Below the pieces are notes generated by a model. The model searched no databases. It was given only the letters and a program-made list of their open reading frames with translations, and was not told where the DNA came from. The translations under genes and the position numbers were made by a program. This document shows, piece after piece, positions 25,105 to 34,103 of a stretch of 64,000 nucleotides of DNA (its first letter is position 1; the number at the start of each line of letters is the position of its first letter). This stretch comes from Marininema halotolerans (GTDB lineage Bacteria > Bacillota > Bacilli > Thermoactinomycetales > DSM-45169), in the NCBI RefSeq assembly GCF_900116235.1, contig NZ_FPAA01000006.1:124001-188000 (forward strand), read 5' to 3'.

Positions 25105-25527
25105 ATAAAAAATAAACAAAAAATAAAAATAAAAACTACATTCATTTATTAAAAATTTAAAATTACATAAAATACCAAACAAGTCTTTAATGGAAAAATA
25201 ATACCCTATTGGTGAGAACATGTGGTTGGACATCATCGTATTGATGATAAGAAAGTAGAAATCAATGCATCTCTTAAATGATTGTCAAACAAACCCCTTT
25301 CTAAAGGGGTTTGTTTGACAATGGGTGCCCCCTTGATGGCAACGATCCTATTCCCCTAACCACTCCCTTTCTGCATGGAAAGGAGATGAATTCATGGATC
25401 TAATGGGTAGACAACCTTTTGCTTTGTAGGGAAAAAGAGGGATTTTATTTAGTGAAAATTAACCTAAATATATAAAATTGACTACGGTTTTTTGAGAGGA
25501 GCCAGAATGACGGAAAATTATATTACG
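25105..25527. other. AT-rich non-coding region with a long palindrome
   Basis: I find no supported gene. The first 100 bases are extremely AT-rich. A near-perfect palindrome stands at 25281-25322. GGAGATGAATTCATGG at 25380-25395 looks like a start but opens only a short frame. A -10-like TAAAAT at 25538-25543 belongs to the duplicated leader of the wall protein gene. Confidence 0.4.
25281..25322. repeat. 20-bp-arm perfect inverted repeat
   Basis: ATTGTCAAACAAACCCCTTT at 25281-25300 is the reverse complement of 25303-25322, separated by CT only. No clean T-run follows, but the arms hold T-rich stretches, so it may be an old terminator, a recombination site or an RNA hairpin. Confidence 0.7.
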
Positions 25528-25639
25528 AAAAGTGACACTAAAATGAAGACCTGTTGCGAAATAAGTATATGGGGACACTTTTTAAGCAACCCGAGAAAAA
25601 GAAAAAGATGAGGTGGACAATTTGCGAAGAGGTTGGTTC
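25528..25639 (+). repeat. 112-bp direct repeat, copy 1 (leader of wall protein 1)
   Basis: These 112 bases are identical to 26957-27068. They cover the untranslated leader, the GAGGTGG ribosome binding site and the first codons of the gene. AAAAGTG (25528-25534) can pair with CACTTTT (25576-25582), and GTTGC (25553-25557) with GCAAC (25586-25590); together these would form a pseudoknot. Confidence 0.85.
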
Positions 25640-26887
25640 GTAGTCTTAACAGCGATGGCGCTTTTATGGAGTTTAGTCGCTCCTGGAGTCGTTTCAGCTG
25701 ATGGAGATCCTGTACTGAGTGTTACAACTGAACAAAAGGCGGATGAATTGGCAGTAAAGGCATCCGTGTCCGGTGAAAAGGTTGAAGAGGGGCATTATAC
25801 ATTTACTATTGGGGAAGACAAGAAAGAAAGCGAAAACGGAGAAGTTTCTTTTAAAGGACTATCCAACGGCAAGCATCAGTTGGATGTTACCTTTAAAGGC
25901 AAAGTCGATGGTCAGGAGAAAGAATTAGCTAACAAAGTTGATGTAGCTATTACGGCTACGACTGATGAACAACCAAAAGCGGATGAGCCGGCAGCTGGGA
26001 ATGAAGATGGCACCAAAGCCGACGATAAAAAAGGCGATAAAAAAGACGGCGAAGATGCGACCAAGCCGGGTGATAAAAAGGATCAAGATGAAAAGAAACC
26101 CCAAGAAATGAGCCTTGGCTTCTACCCTGAGATTTACGATAATTATGTGGAAGTACAATCTGCAATTATTGATGGTGATTTTAATCTCATTGATGCAAAG
26201 CAGGTAAAGGGTACTTGGAAGATTAAATTTAAAGGACAAGCCGAAAGTGTCTACAAGGAAGTGACGGATTCCGGTTTAAGAGTAACGGAAGGTTTCATCG
26301 TGGAACATCCAGGTACACACGATGTACGTGTTTCCTTTAAAGGGAAAGTGGATGGTAAGAAAGTAAACTTGGCTGAAGTATTTACCTTTTCTTTCCCAAA
26401 GGCTTCGATAAAACTGAACTTTGATGGTAAGGATACATTGGGTGCACAATTAACCAATGCGAAAGAAGCAGAAGGTAGCTGGTTTGTTGTTGTTGAGTCA
26501 ATGGATTCTGAAGATGTTTACTATGATTATGAGTCCGATGTAAAAAAGGGTCTTCGATTCTCTCATAAGTTGAAAGATCTAAAACCTGGAAAATATTGGG
26601 TTTGGGCGGGTTTTGAAGGCAGTGTGGACGGATATGATGGAGGACTGTTTAACAGTATTGAAATTACAATCAAGAAAGATGGTACCGTAACCGTTGACAA
26701 TGACGGTGAGGGTGGAAAAACAGCTGGTGGAACGACAAGTGAAAAAATGGATAAGATTGTGAAGGACATCAAACAGGGTGGAAAGATGCCAAAAACCGCA
26801 TCAGACTTACCGATGTTCACCTTGCTAGGTGGCGTGCTGTTAGCTGCAGGGCTACTGCTTTTGAAACGGAAACCTGCACAAGATTAA
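25622..26887 (+). CDS. Cell-wall surface protein 1 with MPKTA sorting signal
   Basis: The 421-residue product has a Sec signal (RRGWFVVLTAMALLWSLVA, cut near VVSA). It carries three related beta-rich segments, each ending in a hydrophobic-F-x-G-x-VDG motif (VTFKGKVDG, VSFKGKVDG, AGFEGSVDG), separated by a Lys/Asp-rich linker at about 110-160. The C terminus is MPKTASDLP, a hydrophobic helix and KRK, an LPxTA-like sortase signal. The TTG 25622 start has GAGGTGG five bases upstream; an in-frame GTG at 25613 overlaps that site. Ligand unknown. A paralogue follows after a terminator. Confidence 0.75.
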   Translation: MRRGWFVVLTAMALLWSLVAPGVVSADGDPVLSVTTEQKADELAVKASVSGEKVEEGHYTFTIGEDKKESENGEVSFKGLSNGKHQLDVTFKGKVDGQEKELANKVDVAITATTDEQPKADEPAAGNEDGTKADDKKGDKKDGEDATKPGDKKDQDEKKPQEMSLGFYPEIYDNYVEVQSAIIDGDFNLIDAKQVKGTWKIKFKGQAESVYKEVTDSGLRVTEGFIVEHPGTHDVRVSFKGKVDGKKVNLAEVFTFSFPKASIKLNFDGKDTLGAQLTNAKEAEGSWFVVVESMDSEDVYYDYESDVKKGLRFSHKLKDLKPGKYWVWAGFEGSVDGYDGGLFNSIEITIKKDGTVTVDNDGEGGKTAGGTTSEKMDKIVKDIKQGGKMPKTASDLPMFTLLGGVLLAAGLLLLKRKPAQD

Positions 26888-26903
26888 GCGCAAAATAATG
26901 GAT

Positions 26904-26942
26904 GACAACGACCGCTACTGATGCGGTCGTTGTTTTTTTTTT
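26904..26942 (+). terminator. Terminator after wall protein 1
   Basis: ACAACGACCGC pairs with GCGGTCGTTGT around a 7-base loop, followed by a run of 11 T residues. Confidence 0.93.
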
Positions 26943-26956
26943 TGAAATCATTTCGA

Positions 26957-27068
26957 AAAAGTGACACTAAAATGAAGACCTGTTGCGAAATAAGTATATG
27001 GGGACACTTTTTAAGCAACCCGAGAAAAAGAAAAAGATGAGGTGGACAATTTGCGAAGAGGTTGGTTC
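26957..27068 (+). repeat. 112-bp direct repeat, copy 2 (leader of wall protein 2)
   Basis: This is identical to 25528-25639 although the downstream coding sequences differ at many positions. Recent gene conversion or strong selection on the leader could explain this. Confidence 0.85.
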
Positions 27069-28310
27069 ATGGTATTCACAGCGATGGCGCTTTTATGGAG
27101 TTTAGTCGCTCCTGGAGTTGCTTCTGCGGAGGAAACATCGATCCTTGGGATTACTTCTGTGCAAACCGCAGGTGAATTGGCAGTCAAAGCGTCTGTAATA
27201 GGTGAGACGATGGATGATGGACAGTATACCTTTACCATCGGAGATCTCAAGCAAGAAAGTAATAACGGAGAGGTTACCTTTAAAGGCCTGTCCAATGGGA
27301 AACATCAGTTAAACGTTACTTTTAAGGGCAAAATTGATGGAAAGGAGCAATATTTAGTACAAAATAAAGAAGTGAATATAACAAAAGCTACCGGTGAAGA
27401 AGAATCATTCACCAATGGTGAAGCCAAGGATCAAGAAGGTGGCAAGCCGGCTGATGACAGCGAGGAAGCGGAGGATCAGCAGGATATAAAACAAGCACAG
27501 GAGATGGGTCTTCGCTTCAATACCCAGACCTATACCCAAGGTGGAAAGTATTACGCTTATTTACAGTCGGATATTGTTGACGAAAAGGGCGATATTGATT
27601 ATTCAAAGAAAGCAAAGGGTACATGGAAGATTCAATTTATAGGTAAAGGTGAAGCTGAAAGTATTCACCAGGAGAATGCTGGATTATCGGTAACGGAGAG
27701 TTTCTGGGTGAAAAAGCCAGGTACACACGATGTTCGTGTTTCCTTTAATGGTGAAGTCGATGGAAAGAAAACGAATTTAACTAAAGAGTTTACCTTCTCT
27801 TTCCCTATGTCTTCAGTAAAACTTAACATCGATAGCAAGCAGACCTTGAGTGCGGAATTGATCGATGCCAAAAAAGCAGAAGGTAAATGGTACGTTGATG
27901 TAGAGACAAGGAATAATGGTTTCGATGATGACGGTGACGATTATTATCATTACACGACCCAAGTCCAGAAAGGTCTTCGATTTTCCCATCAATTAAATCT
28001 AAAACCAGGAAAGTATCTTGTGCAAGTTAGATTCGATGGGAATGTAGATGGATATGATGGAGAGAATCTAGAGTGGGAAGATCAACAATTACTTACCGTT
28101 GAGAAAGACGGTACAGTTACCCTATATCATAACGATCAGGGTGGAAAGTCCACCGATGAGCATCCCCCTAGCAAAATGGATCAGAATGTGAAAAAGATTG
28201 AACAAGGTGGAAAAATGCCGAATACAGCATCCAGCTTGCCGATGTATATCTTGCTAAGTGGTTTGCTTGTCGCTTCTGGTCTTTTGTTTTTAAAGCGGAG
28301 GCCTTCATAA
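27051..28310 (+). CDS. Cell-wall surface protein 2 with MPNTA sorting signal
   Basis: This 419-residue paralogue of the previous gene has a nearly identical signal peptide and the same three segments with VTFKGKIDG, VSFNGEVDG and VRFDGNVDG. Its acidic linker is shorter (about 115-150) and it ends MPNTASSLP, a hydrophobic helix, then KRRPS. MPNTA resembles LPNTA, the signal used by the class D sortase SrtC of B. anthracis; no sortase gene is in the window. The start is TTG 27051 after GAGGTGG. It has its own copy of the 112-bp leader and its own terminator. Confidence 0.75.
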   Translation: MRRGWFMVFTAMALLWSLVAPGVASAEETSILGITSVQTAGELAVKASVIGETMDDGQYTFTIGDLKQESNNGEVTFKGLSNGKHQLNVTFKGKIDGKEQYLVQNKEVNITKATGEEESFTNGEAKDQEGGKPADDSEEAEDQQDIKQAQEMGLRFNTQTYTQGGKYYAYLQSDIVDEKGDIDYSKKAKGTWKIQFIGKGEAESIHQENAGLSVTESFWVKKPGTHDVRVSFNGEVDGKKTNLTKEFTFSFPMSSVKLNIDSKQTLSAELIDAKKAEGKWYVDVETRNNGFDDDGDDYYHYTTQVQKGLRFSHQLNLKPGKYLVQVRFDGNVDGYDGENLEWEDQQLLTVEKDGTVTLYHNDQGGKSTDEHPPSKMDQNVKKIEQGGKMPNTASSLPMYILLSGLLVASGLLFLKRRPS

Positions 28311-28330
28311 GGGTAAGTGCATGAAATAAT

Positions 28331-28376
28331 GGAAAACAACCATCCGCTGTTCTTAGACAGCGGATGGTTGTTTTCC
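28331..28376 (+). terminator. Perfect 20-bp hairpin after wall protein 2
   Basis: GGAAAACAACCATCCGCTGT pairs perfectly with 28357-28376 around TCTTAG. The T-rich distal arm makes it an intrinsic terminator. Confidence 0.85.
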
Positions 28377-28481
28377 TGGAGACAATTTCCTATCTTTCGG
28401 ACATAGGGAGAACAAATGTGTTATATTTAGGAGACAATTAACGAGGATCCGGAAGGAAGTACAATGCAGGAGGAATGAAGG

Positions 28482-28937
28482 ATGAAGTGCCCGTTTTGTT
28501 ATTCCATGGGGAGCCGTGTGTTAGATTCGCGTCCTGCTCATGAAGGGAAATCCATTCGCCGTCGAAGACAATGCGAAGGTTGTGAACGACGATTTACCAC
28601 CTTTGAAATGGTAGAGGAGAAGCCATTAATTGTCATTAAAAAAGATGGTAGTCGTGAAGAGTTCAAACGAGAAAAATTGCTACGGGGATTAATTCGGGCA
28701 TGTGAGAAACGATCCGTTCCGATGGAACGGTTAGAAAAGTTGGTGGATGAGGTACAGCGTTCTTTACAAGAGCGTAATGAGTCAGAAGTGCCTACCCGTG
28801 AGATTGGGAGTATGGTGATGGAACGGTTACTTGATGTGGATGAAGTTGCGTACATTCGTTTTGTTTCTGTATATCGGCAATTTCAAGATATCAATATGTT
28901 TGTGAAAGAACTGGAAGAACTGTTGAATCGGTCCTGA
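28482..28937 (+). CDS. nrdR: Transcriptional repressor NrdR
   Basis: The 151-residue protein has a zinc ribbon (C3, C6, C31, C34), the RRRRQCEGC motif, and an ATP-cone domain starting [16 protein letters not shown]. It represses ribonucleotide reductase genes according to the bound adenine nucleotides. ATG 28482 follows AGGAGGAATGAAGG. The placement before dnaB-dnaI matches B. subtilis. Confidence 0.95.
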   Translation: MKCPFCYSMGSRVLDSRPAHEGKSIRRRRQCEGCERRFTTFEMVEEKPLIVIKKDGSREEFKREKLLRGLIRACEKRSVPMERLEKLVDEVQRSLQERNESEVPTREIGSMVMERLLDVDEVAYIRFVSVYRQFQDINMFVKELEELLNRS

Positions 28938-29004
28938 TTGTCGATATCCAGTGATTTCATCCCTTGTATGGGTCATTCCATGATCTTATGGGGAAATTCA
29001 GGGT

Positions 29005-29033
29005 TTGTCCATCAAGGCCACTCTTGGTACAAT
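29005..29033 (+). promoter_or_regulatory. Promoter before dnaB
   Basis: TTGTCC (29005-29010) and TACAAT (29028-29033) are 17 bases apart, with TGG before the -10 box (extended -10). It lies just after nrdR and supports the downstream dnaB start at 29064. Confidence 0.75.
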
Positions 29034-29063
29034 GGGAATCCAACTTTCGACCGGAGTGGGGGC

Positions 29064-30593
29064 ATGATGATGTCAATGACTTGGAGAGATTGTACACCGC
29101 AGGATGGCTGGAGTGTTCGAAGTTGCCGTCCGCTTTCAATTGCCGATATGATCGCATTGACACGCCTCTATCAACCCATTATTGGTACGCAGGCGACTAG
29201 TTTATATACAACCTATTATTGTTACTTACCACTTCATCAGGCTGGCACTTCCCGGCTGATGAATCATCTTGATCTGATGAAGGGACTCAGCCTCTCATTG
29301 GAAGAAGTCGTCGAGGCACGCTATCTATTAGAAGGGGTGGGTCTACTCAATACCTACCGTTACACTGAAAATGGTAAGCGTGTCTTAAAATATGAACTGA
29401 TCCCTCCTTTAACCCCCCTGCGTTTTTTTCAAAGTGATGTCTTAAGCGTAGCGTTATACAATCGAATTGGAAAAGAAGGTTTTCAATTATTACGGAACGA
29501 TTTATTATCGCCTTCGTTAAACAACGATAAGCAGGGGGTCGAGGTAACCAAATCCTTTGGTGAAGTCTTTGGCTCCCTATCCCCTACAGAGATTGCATCT
29601 GCGACAGAACTGAATCAAGAACACGCCTTCTTACGTCCTGCAGAAGAGCAGGAAAGTATCGAGGGTCGCCGTCCCGCCTTTAATCGAGAAGAAGATGACT
29701 TGACGATGGTGCGATCGCGATTAGCGGATCGTTTGGATGATGGGGCTTGGACGGTAGCTGTCGAAAACTGCCTGAGGGAGATTCGTTTTTTATATCAACT
29801 CGATGATTGGGATCTCATTAAAGCTTTACAAAACCCTTATGTGACCCAAGGGGGACGGATTGATATCCCGCGTTTTCGCTCTTTTGTACGAAGTCAATAT
29901 CGGATGCGGTTTGGGAGTGCCCCTGTCGTTATCGGGCGCAAACAATTGTCTTCGATGACCGTCGAGCAACCTGAACCTCCTGGATCGGTACCTTTGCCAC
30001 AAGAAAAAGAAGAGACGACAAAAAAAGAGCAAAAAGCTTCGGGACAGACTGAGGAGGAGGAACGTCATTTTCGTGCCTTGAATCAATTGTCACCGATTAA
30101 GCTATTGTCCCATTTCCAGAAGGGCAAGCAAATCCCTCGATCGGATCTGGAGTTGGTGGAAGACCTGGCAAGTCAATATGGATTAACAAATGGCGTGATC
30201 AATGTTCTTTTGGAATATGTTCTTTATACTTATGACTATAAACTTCCTCGACCGTTGGTGGAAAAGATCGCAGGTCATTGGCAACGAAAAAATATCGATA
30301 CCGTAGAAGATGCCCGAGAAATGGTGCGTAAGGAGCTAAACTGGGAGTGGAACAAGCGAAATAACGGAGAAAATAAACGCCGTCAGGGCACGACTAGCCC
30401 TTGGAAGAAAAGGCGGATGGCCGAAGAAAAACTGCCTAAGGCAATCGCTCGCTCTCAGAAACAAAAACAAACGTCCTCTTCCTCAGCACAAGTGTGGGAA
30501 GTCGATCCGGAAGCGGCGGCTCAATTGCAAGCGGAGATTGAAAAAATGGAGCAAAGTTTTGCTGAAAGGGATAAGCAGAAGGGGAATGCATAA
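29064..30593 (+). CDS. dnaB: Replication initiation and membrane attachment protein DnaB (Firmicute type)
   Basis: The 509-residue protein matches B. subtilis DnaB, which works with DnaD and DnaI to load the replicative helicase at oriC and restart sites. It has LTRLYQPIIGTQATSLYTTYY near the N terminus, a basic, Gln-rich C-terminal region (RQGTTSPWKKRR), and the DnaD/DnaB2-type motif around QYGLTNGVINVLLEYVL. I place the start at ATG 29064, with GGAG upstream and a promoter at 29005-29033. Frames reaching back to 28938 add residues that do not look like DnaB. Confidence 0.88.
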   Translation: MMMSMTWRDCTPQDGWSVRSCRPLSIADMIALTRLYQPIIGTQATSLYTTYYCYLPLHQAGTSRLMNHLDLMKGLSLSLEEVVEARYLLEGVGLLNTYRYTENGKRVLKYELIPPLTPLRFFQSDVLSVALYNRIGKEGFQLLRNDLLSPSLNNDKQGVEVTKSFGEVFGSLSPTEIASATELNQEHAFLRPAEEQESIEGRRPAFNREEDDLTMVRSRLADRLDDGAWTVAVENCLREIRFLYQLDDWDLIKALQNPYVTQGGRIDIPRFRSFVRSQYRMRFGSAPVVIGRKQLSSMTVEQPEPPGSVPLPQEKEETTKKEQKASGQTEEEERHFRALNQLSPIKLLSHFQKGKQIPRSDLELVEDLASQYGLTNGVINVLLEYVLYTYDYKLPRPLVEKIAGHWQRKNIDTVEDAREMVRKELNWEWNKRNNGENKRRQGTTSPWKKRRMAEEKLPKAIARSQKQKQTSSSSAQVWEVDPEAAAQLQAEIEKMEQSFAERDKQKGNA

Positions 30594-31525
30594 TGGAACG
30601 GATCGGTAAAGTCGTCTCTCCTATTCGAGAAAAACTAAATCGCCGGGCAAACCCAGAACAGCAACTGCAAAAGCTCTTTGCGGCAAGAGAAGTACGAGCT
30701 TTTCAGATGGAACATCCAGAGGTGCCTGACGCGGTGTATCGCCGCTCAATGGGTGCACTGCATCAGCTGGTTAACGAACGGGGGCATTGTGATCAATGCC
30801 CGGGGCTTGATCAATGTCCGAACTTGATGCAAGGCCATCAACCTGAGTTAGCGCTTTATGGTGGTTATCTTGAACTTCGTTTAACGCCCTGTGCAAAATT
30901 AGTAGCCAAGGAAAAAGAGAAGGATCGAAAACGGTTGATTAAAAGCCATCATATCCCAACGGATATTTTGACGGCTACTTTCTCATCCATTACGCCTCAC
31001 AAAACCCGAATTCCAGCGATTAGTGCGGCGATCAAGTTTTGTCGCCAATTTGCTGAAAAACAACCCGAGCGTGGGCTTTACTTATACGGTACCTTTGGCG
31101 TAGGGAAAAGTCGGATTGCAGGGGCGATGGCGCAGGAATTAGTCAATCATGATGTGGATTCCCTCATGGTTTATGTTCCCGACTTTTTAAGGGAAATTAA
31201 AGAATCCATCCGCGATGGCATGATCCAAGAAAAATTGGACGCCTTAAAAAAGGCGACGGTGCTTATCATGGACGATCTTGGTGCTGAAACCCTAACGCCT
31301 TGGACACGTGATGAGATTATTGGCGCCGTCTTGCAATATCGAATGACGGAAAAACTACCGACAGTGATTACTTCCAACTTGGATTTAGATGAATTGGAGG
31401 ATCACTTTGCCTATTCCGATAAAGGTGGAGCAGAACGAATGAAGGCAAAGCGATTGATGGAGCGGATTCGGCCATGTATGGATGCGTACTGTGTAGAAGG
31501 ACCTAATTGGCGAGAACAGGGATAA
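30593..31525 (+). CDS. dnaI: Primosomal helicase loader DnaI
   Basis: The 310-residue AAA+ loader has an N-terminal zinc-binding region (C66, C69, C75, H82, C100) that contacts the DnaC helicase. The ATPase domain has Walker A GTFGVGKS at 166-173, Walker B VLIMDDLGAE, sensor 1 (VITSNLD) and the Arg-rich end RLMERIRP. The ATG overlaps the dnaB stop codon (TAATG), so the two are coupled. Confidence 0.95.
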   Translation: MERIGKVVSPIREKLNRRANPEQQLQKLFAAREVRAFQMEHPEVPDAVYRRSMGALHQLVNERGHCDQCPGLDQCPNLMQGHQPELALYGGYLELRLTPCAKLVAKEKEKDRKRLIKSHHIPTDILTATFSSITPHKTRIPAISAAIKFCRQFAEKQPERGLYLYGTFGVGKSRIAGAMAQELVNHDVDSLMVYVPDFLREIKESIRDGMIQEKLDALKKATVLIMDDLGAETLTPWTRDEIIGAVLQYRMTEKLPTVITSNLDLDELEDHFAYSDKGGAERMKAKRLMERIRPCMDAYCVEGPNWREQG

Positions 31526-31559
31526 ATAAAGAAAAAGAATAAAAAAAGTAAATAACCGC

Positions 31560-31589
31560 TTGCATTCATGATAAAAGCCATGCTATAAT
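31560..31589 (+). promoter_or_regulatory. Promoter of the tRNA cluster
   Basis: TTGCAT (31560-31565) and TATAAT (31584-31589) are 18 bases apart, with TGC before the -10 box. Confidence 0.75.
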
Positions 31590-31614
31590 CGATTTTGTCG
31601 CCAAGAAAATAAAA

Positions 31615-31690
<76 letters not shown>

Positions 31691-31704
31691 TTATATTATG
31701 GTAT

Positions 31705-31779
31705 GCGGATGTGGCTCAGGGGTAGAGCATCGCCTTGCCAAGGCGAGGGTCGTGGGTTCGAATCCCATCGTCCGCTCCA
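31705..31779 (+). tRNA. tRNA-Gly (GCC)
   Basis: This is a 75-base cloverleaf with anticodon loop CTTGCCA (GCC), T loop TTCGAAT and an encoded CCA. Confidence 0.97.
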
Positions 31780-31790
31780 TAATTGCCTAA

Positions 31791-31878
<88 letters not shown>

Positions 31879-31882
31879 ACGT

Positions 31883-31920
31883 AAAAAAAGATCGCCTCAT
31901 GATAGAGGTGATCTTTTTTG
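31883..31920 (+). terminator. Terminator of the tRNA cluster
   Basis: AAAAAAAGATCGCCTC pairs with GAGGTGATCTTTTTT around ATGATA (one G-T pair). Confidence 0.9.
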
Positions 31921-32100
31921 TTGTATGTGAAATCCCCAATAACCCTTACACCATAAAGCTTCCATGAATGATGTGTGATGGAGAGGTTGAAACAGCGTGG
32001 AGAGTTCGTAAAATAGGAAACCGGGGTTATTTTCTTTGGTAGAGTAAAGTATACCTATATTAATTTGAATAATCAGAAAATAAAAAGGAGGCGGATTTCG

Positions 32101-32145
32101 ATGAGATTGCTAGAGCGAAATGACGGGGTGGGTGAAGCTTTATGA
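32101..32145 (+). CDS. 14-residue leader peptide overlapping the sphingomyelinase start
   Basis: AAAAAGGAGGCGG (32082-32094), the strongest ribosome binding site in the region, precedes ATG 32101 by about seven bases. The frame encodes MRLLERNDGVGEAL and stops at TGA 32143-32145, which overlaps the sphingomyelinase ATG (32142) as ATGA. Translation of the leader probably delivers ribosomes to the toxin gene. The peptide itself resembles nothing I know. Confidence 0.55.
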   Translation: MRLLERNDGVGEAL

Positions 32146-33029
32146 AAAAAATCGTGTTGACGGGGATGCTGTTGATGTCGATGCTGTTGATTTCTCCAAT
32201 TGTGAGTGCAAATAATTCATCGGAGGACCTGCGCATCCTTACTCACAATGTGTATTTTCTTCCTCGCATTGTATCGAATGAAGGGCAAATGTCACGGGCG
32301 CGTTTAATTGCGAAGGCAGACTATGTAAAGGAAAATGATGTGGTTATTTTTCAAGAACTGTTTGATGATGGTGCTGCAGATCTTTTGTTGAAAAAATTAA
32401 AAGAGGACTATCCTTATCAAACGCCAGTCATCGGTGAGAGTAAAAAGGGTTGGGATAAAAGCATGGGAAGTTCTATGTGGTTTAATCTAACCAATGGCGG
32501 TGTGGCCATCTTAAGTAAATGGCCAATCGAGAAGAAAATTCAGTACATTTATAAACGGGAGTCGAAGGAAGATCAGTATGCAGGAAAAGGGTTTGCCTAT
32601 GTCACCATCAATAAAAACGGAGAAAAGATCCATATCATGGGTACACATTTACAATCGGGTGCAAAAAAGAAGGAATTGAATATTAAGCAATCACAACTAC
32701 GTGAAATCAGAGATTTTATTGAGGAGCGTAAAATTCCGCGGAGTGAAAAGGTATTCATTGGAGGGGATTTTAACATTCAGCCCGAGAAACGTCCAGAAGA
32801 ATACGCCAATACGTTGGCAACCTTAAATGTGATGGAACCCATTCATACCGAGGATCAGCGCCTCGACTTTATCTTTGCTGTACAGGGATATGGGCAAGCA
32901 AGAAATTGGACAAACAAAACCCTCTATTTAACTTCACCGACGTGGAAGGTCTTTGATTTGGGAAAAATAAAAACGGTGGATCATCAATGGTATTCCGATC
33001 ATGACCCCGTCATCGGATATAGCAACTAG
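32142..33029 (+). CDS. Secreted sphingomyelinase C (sphingomyelin phosphodiesterase)
   Basis: The enzyme hydrolyses sphingomyelin to ceramide and phosphocholine outside the cell. The 295-residue product has a signal peptide (cleavage near VSANN) and the DNase I-like fold of Bacillus/Staphylococcus SMase. Metal and catalytic residues are kept: N36 (THNVY), E72 (FQELFD), H169 (GTHLQS), D209 and N211 (GGDFNIQ) and H287 (SDHDPV). It is shorter than the B. cereus enzyme (333 residues): the disulfide loop with its Cys residues and a segment after D209 are missing. Its own ribosome binding site is weak; the overlapping 14-residue leader probably couples its translation. Confidence 0.88.
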   Translation: MKKIVLTGMLLMSMLLISPIVSANNSSEDLRILTHNVYFLPRIVSNEGQMSRARLIAKADYVKENDVVIFQELFDDGAADLLLKKLKEDYPYQTPVIGESKKGWDKSMGSSMWFNLTNGGVAILSKWPIEKKIQYIYKRESKEDQYAGKGFAYVTINKNGEKIHIMGTHLQSGAKKKELNIKQSQLREIRDFIEERKIPRSEKVFIGGDFNIQPEKRPEEYANTLATLNVMEPIHTEDQRLDFIFAVQGYGQARNWTNKTLYLTSPTWKVFDLGKIKTVDHQWYSDHDPVIGYSN

Positions 33030-33091
33030 ATGAAAAGAGGTTGAGTCGTAAAAAGGTTCGATAAACCAACACAACTGTTATGAAAAGAGGG

Positions 33092-33150
33092 CTCTCTAGA
33101 AACCATGGTAACAGAAAGGTTACCTCACGATTTCTAGAGAGTTTTATTTT
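33092..33150 (+). terminator. Terminator after the sphingomyelinase gene
   Basis: CTCTCTAGAAA (33092-33102) pairs with TTTCTAGAGAG (33131-33141), enclosing a second hairpin (GGTAAC/GGTTACC). TTTTATTTT follows. Confidence 0.85.
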
Positions 33151-33338
33151 GTGAGAAAATAATTTTGGAATAAGGAGGATCGATGGGGATCGAAATATAG
33201 TGTAAAATAAATAAAGATCCATTTGATTGAAATAGGAGTATGTTAAATCGGGACGGGCGGTGGATACGTTAAGTATCGACCCTTTCTTAACGTTAGAGAC
33301 CAAACGTATGTTGGTATGTCGGGGGAGGAGTGAAGATT

Positions 33339-34001
33339 GTGACAGGGAATACGCATTTATCGTTAGGCGTTGCTGCTGGGGCATTTACCGTTGCTGCACA
33401 AGGATTAGCCACGGATGTAGGTGCCTGTGTGACTGCGGTGGTGGTGGCATCGATTGGTTCCATCTTGCCGGATATTGATGAAGATGGGAGTACCCTCAAT
33501 AACTTATTGTTTCGTTCGATTAAATATCGGTCGATTGCCTTAGCCATTCTAGGTGCTGCTGCGGTATTGTTAGGAATTCTTAAGGGATTGGCTTTATGGG
33601 TTGTATTGGCTGGGATGTACGCTATGGCCGTTGCGTTTATTCCCCATCGTAGTTTTACGCATTCATTACTTTCCTTATTATTAGTCTCAGGGATTACTTA
33701 TATGGCAGAGCCCTCCTATATGTGGCCATTGGCAGCGGGTTATTTATCCCATCTCTTAGCAGATGGGATCACAGCCGGAGGCATTCCATTGTTTTGGCCA
33801 TGGAAGAAGCGGATGGGGACAAAAAATATCGGTTTTAGTATTCGAAGTGGGGACATTGTAGACAAGGTAACTGGGAAAGTTGCGATGTATGGGGGATCGA
33901 TTATCCTCTTATATTTGCTGTTTTCAGGAGCATCCTATGACCCTTTACTCGAAGCATTACGTGATCCGGTGGGTGCCTTCCGTTATATGTTTCGTAGTTG
34001 A
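33339..34001 (+). CDS. Membrane-bound metal-dependent hydrolase family protein (DUF457/YdjM)
   Basis: The 220-residue polytopic protein has the family features: MTGNTHLSLGVAAG at the start, LPDIDEDGST, FIPHRSFTHSL and GYLSHLLADGIT, which together supply His and Asp residues for a metal in the membrane. Substrate is unknown; YdjM of B. subtilis is the nearest named relative I recall. GTG 33339 lies about nine bases after GGGGGAGGAG and gives the typical MTGxTH start; GTG 33330 would be too close. Confidence 0.8.
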   Translation: MTGNTHLSLGVAAGAFTVAAQGLATDVGACVTAVVVASIGSILPDIDEDGSTLNNLLFRSIKYRSIALAILGAAAVLLGILKGLALWVVLAGMYAMAVAFIPHRSFTHSLLSLLLVSGITYMAEPSYMWPLAAGYLSHLLADGITAGGIPLFWPWKKRMGTKNIGFSIRSGDIVDKVTGKVAMYGGSIILLYLLFSGASYDPLLEALRDPVGAFRYMFRS

Positions 34002-34103
34002 AAAGAACAACCTTCACATGATTAGCTAATGACTTGTGTCCTGACGTATACAGAGTTGCTCCTGCCCATATACTAATCGTAAATGGACAAAGGAGCCGAT
34101 CGA

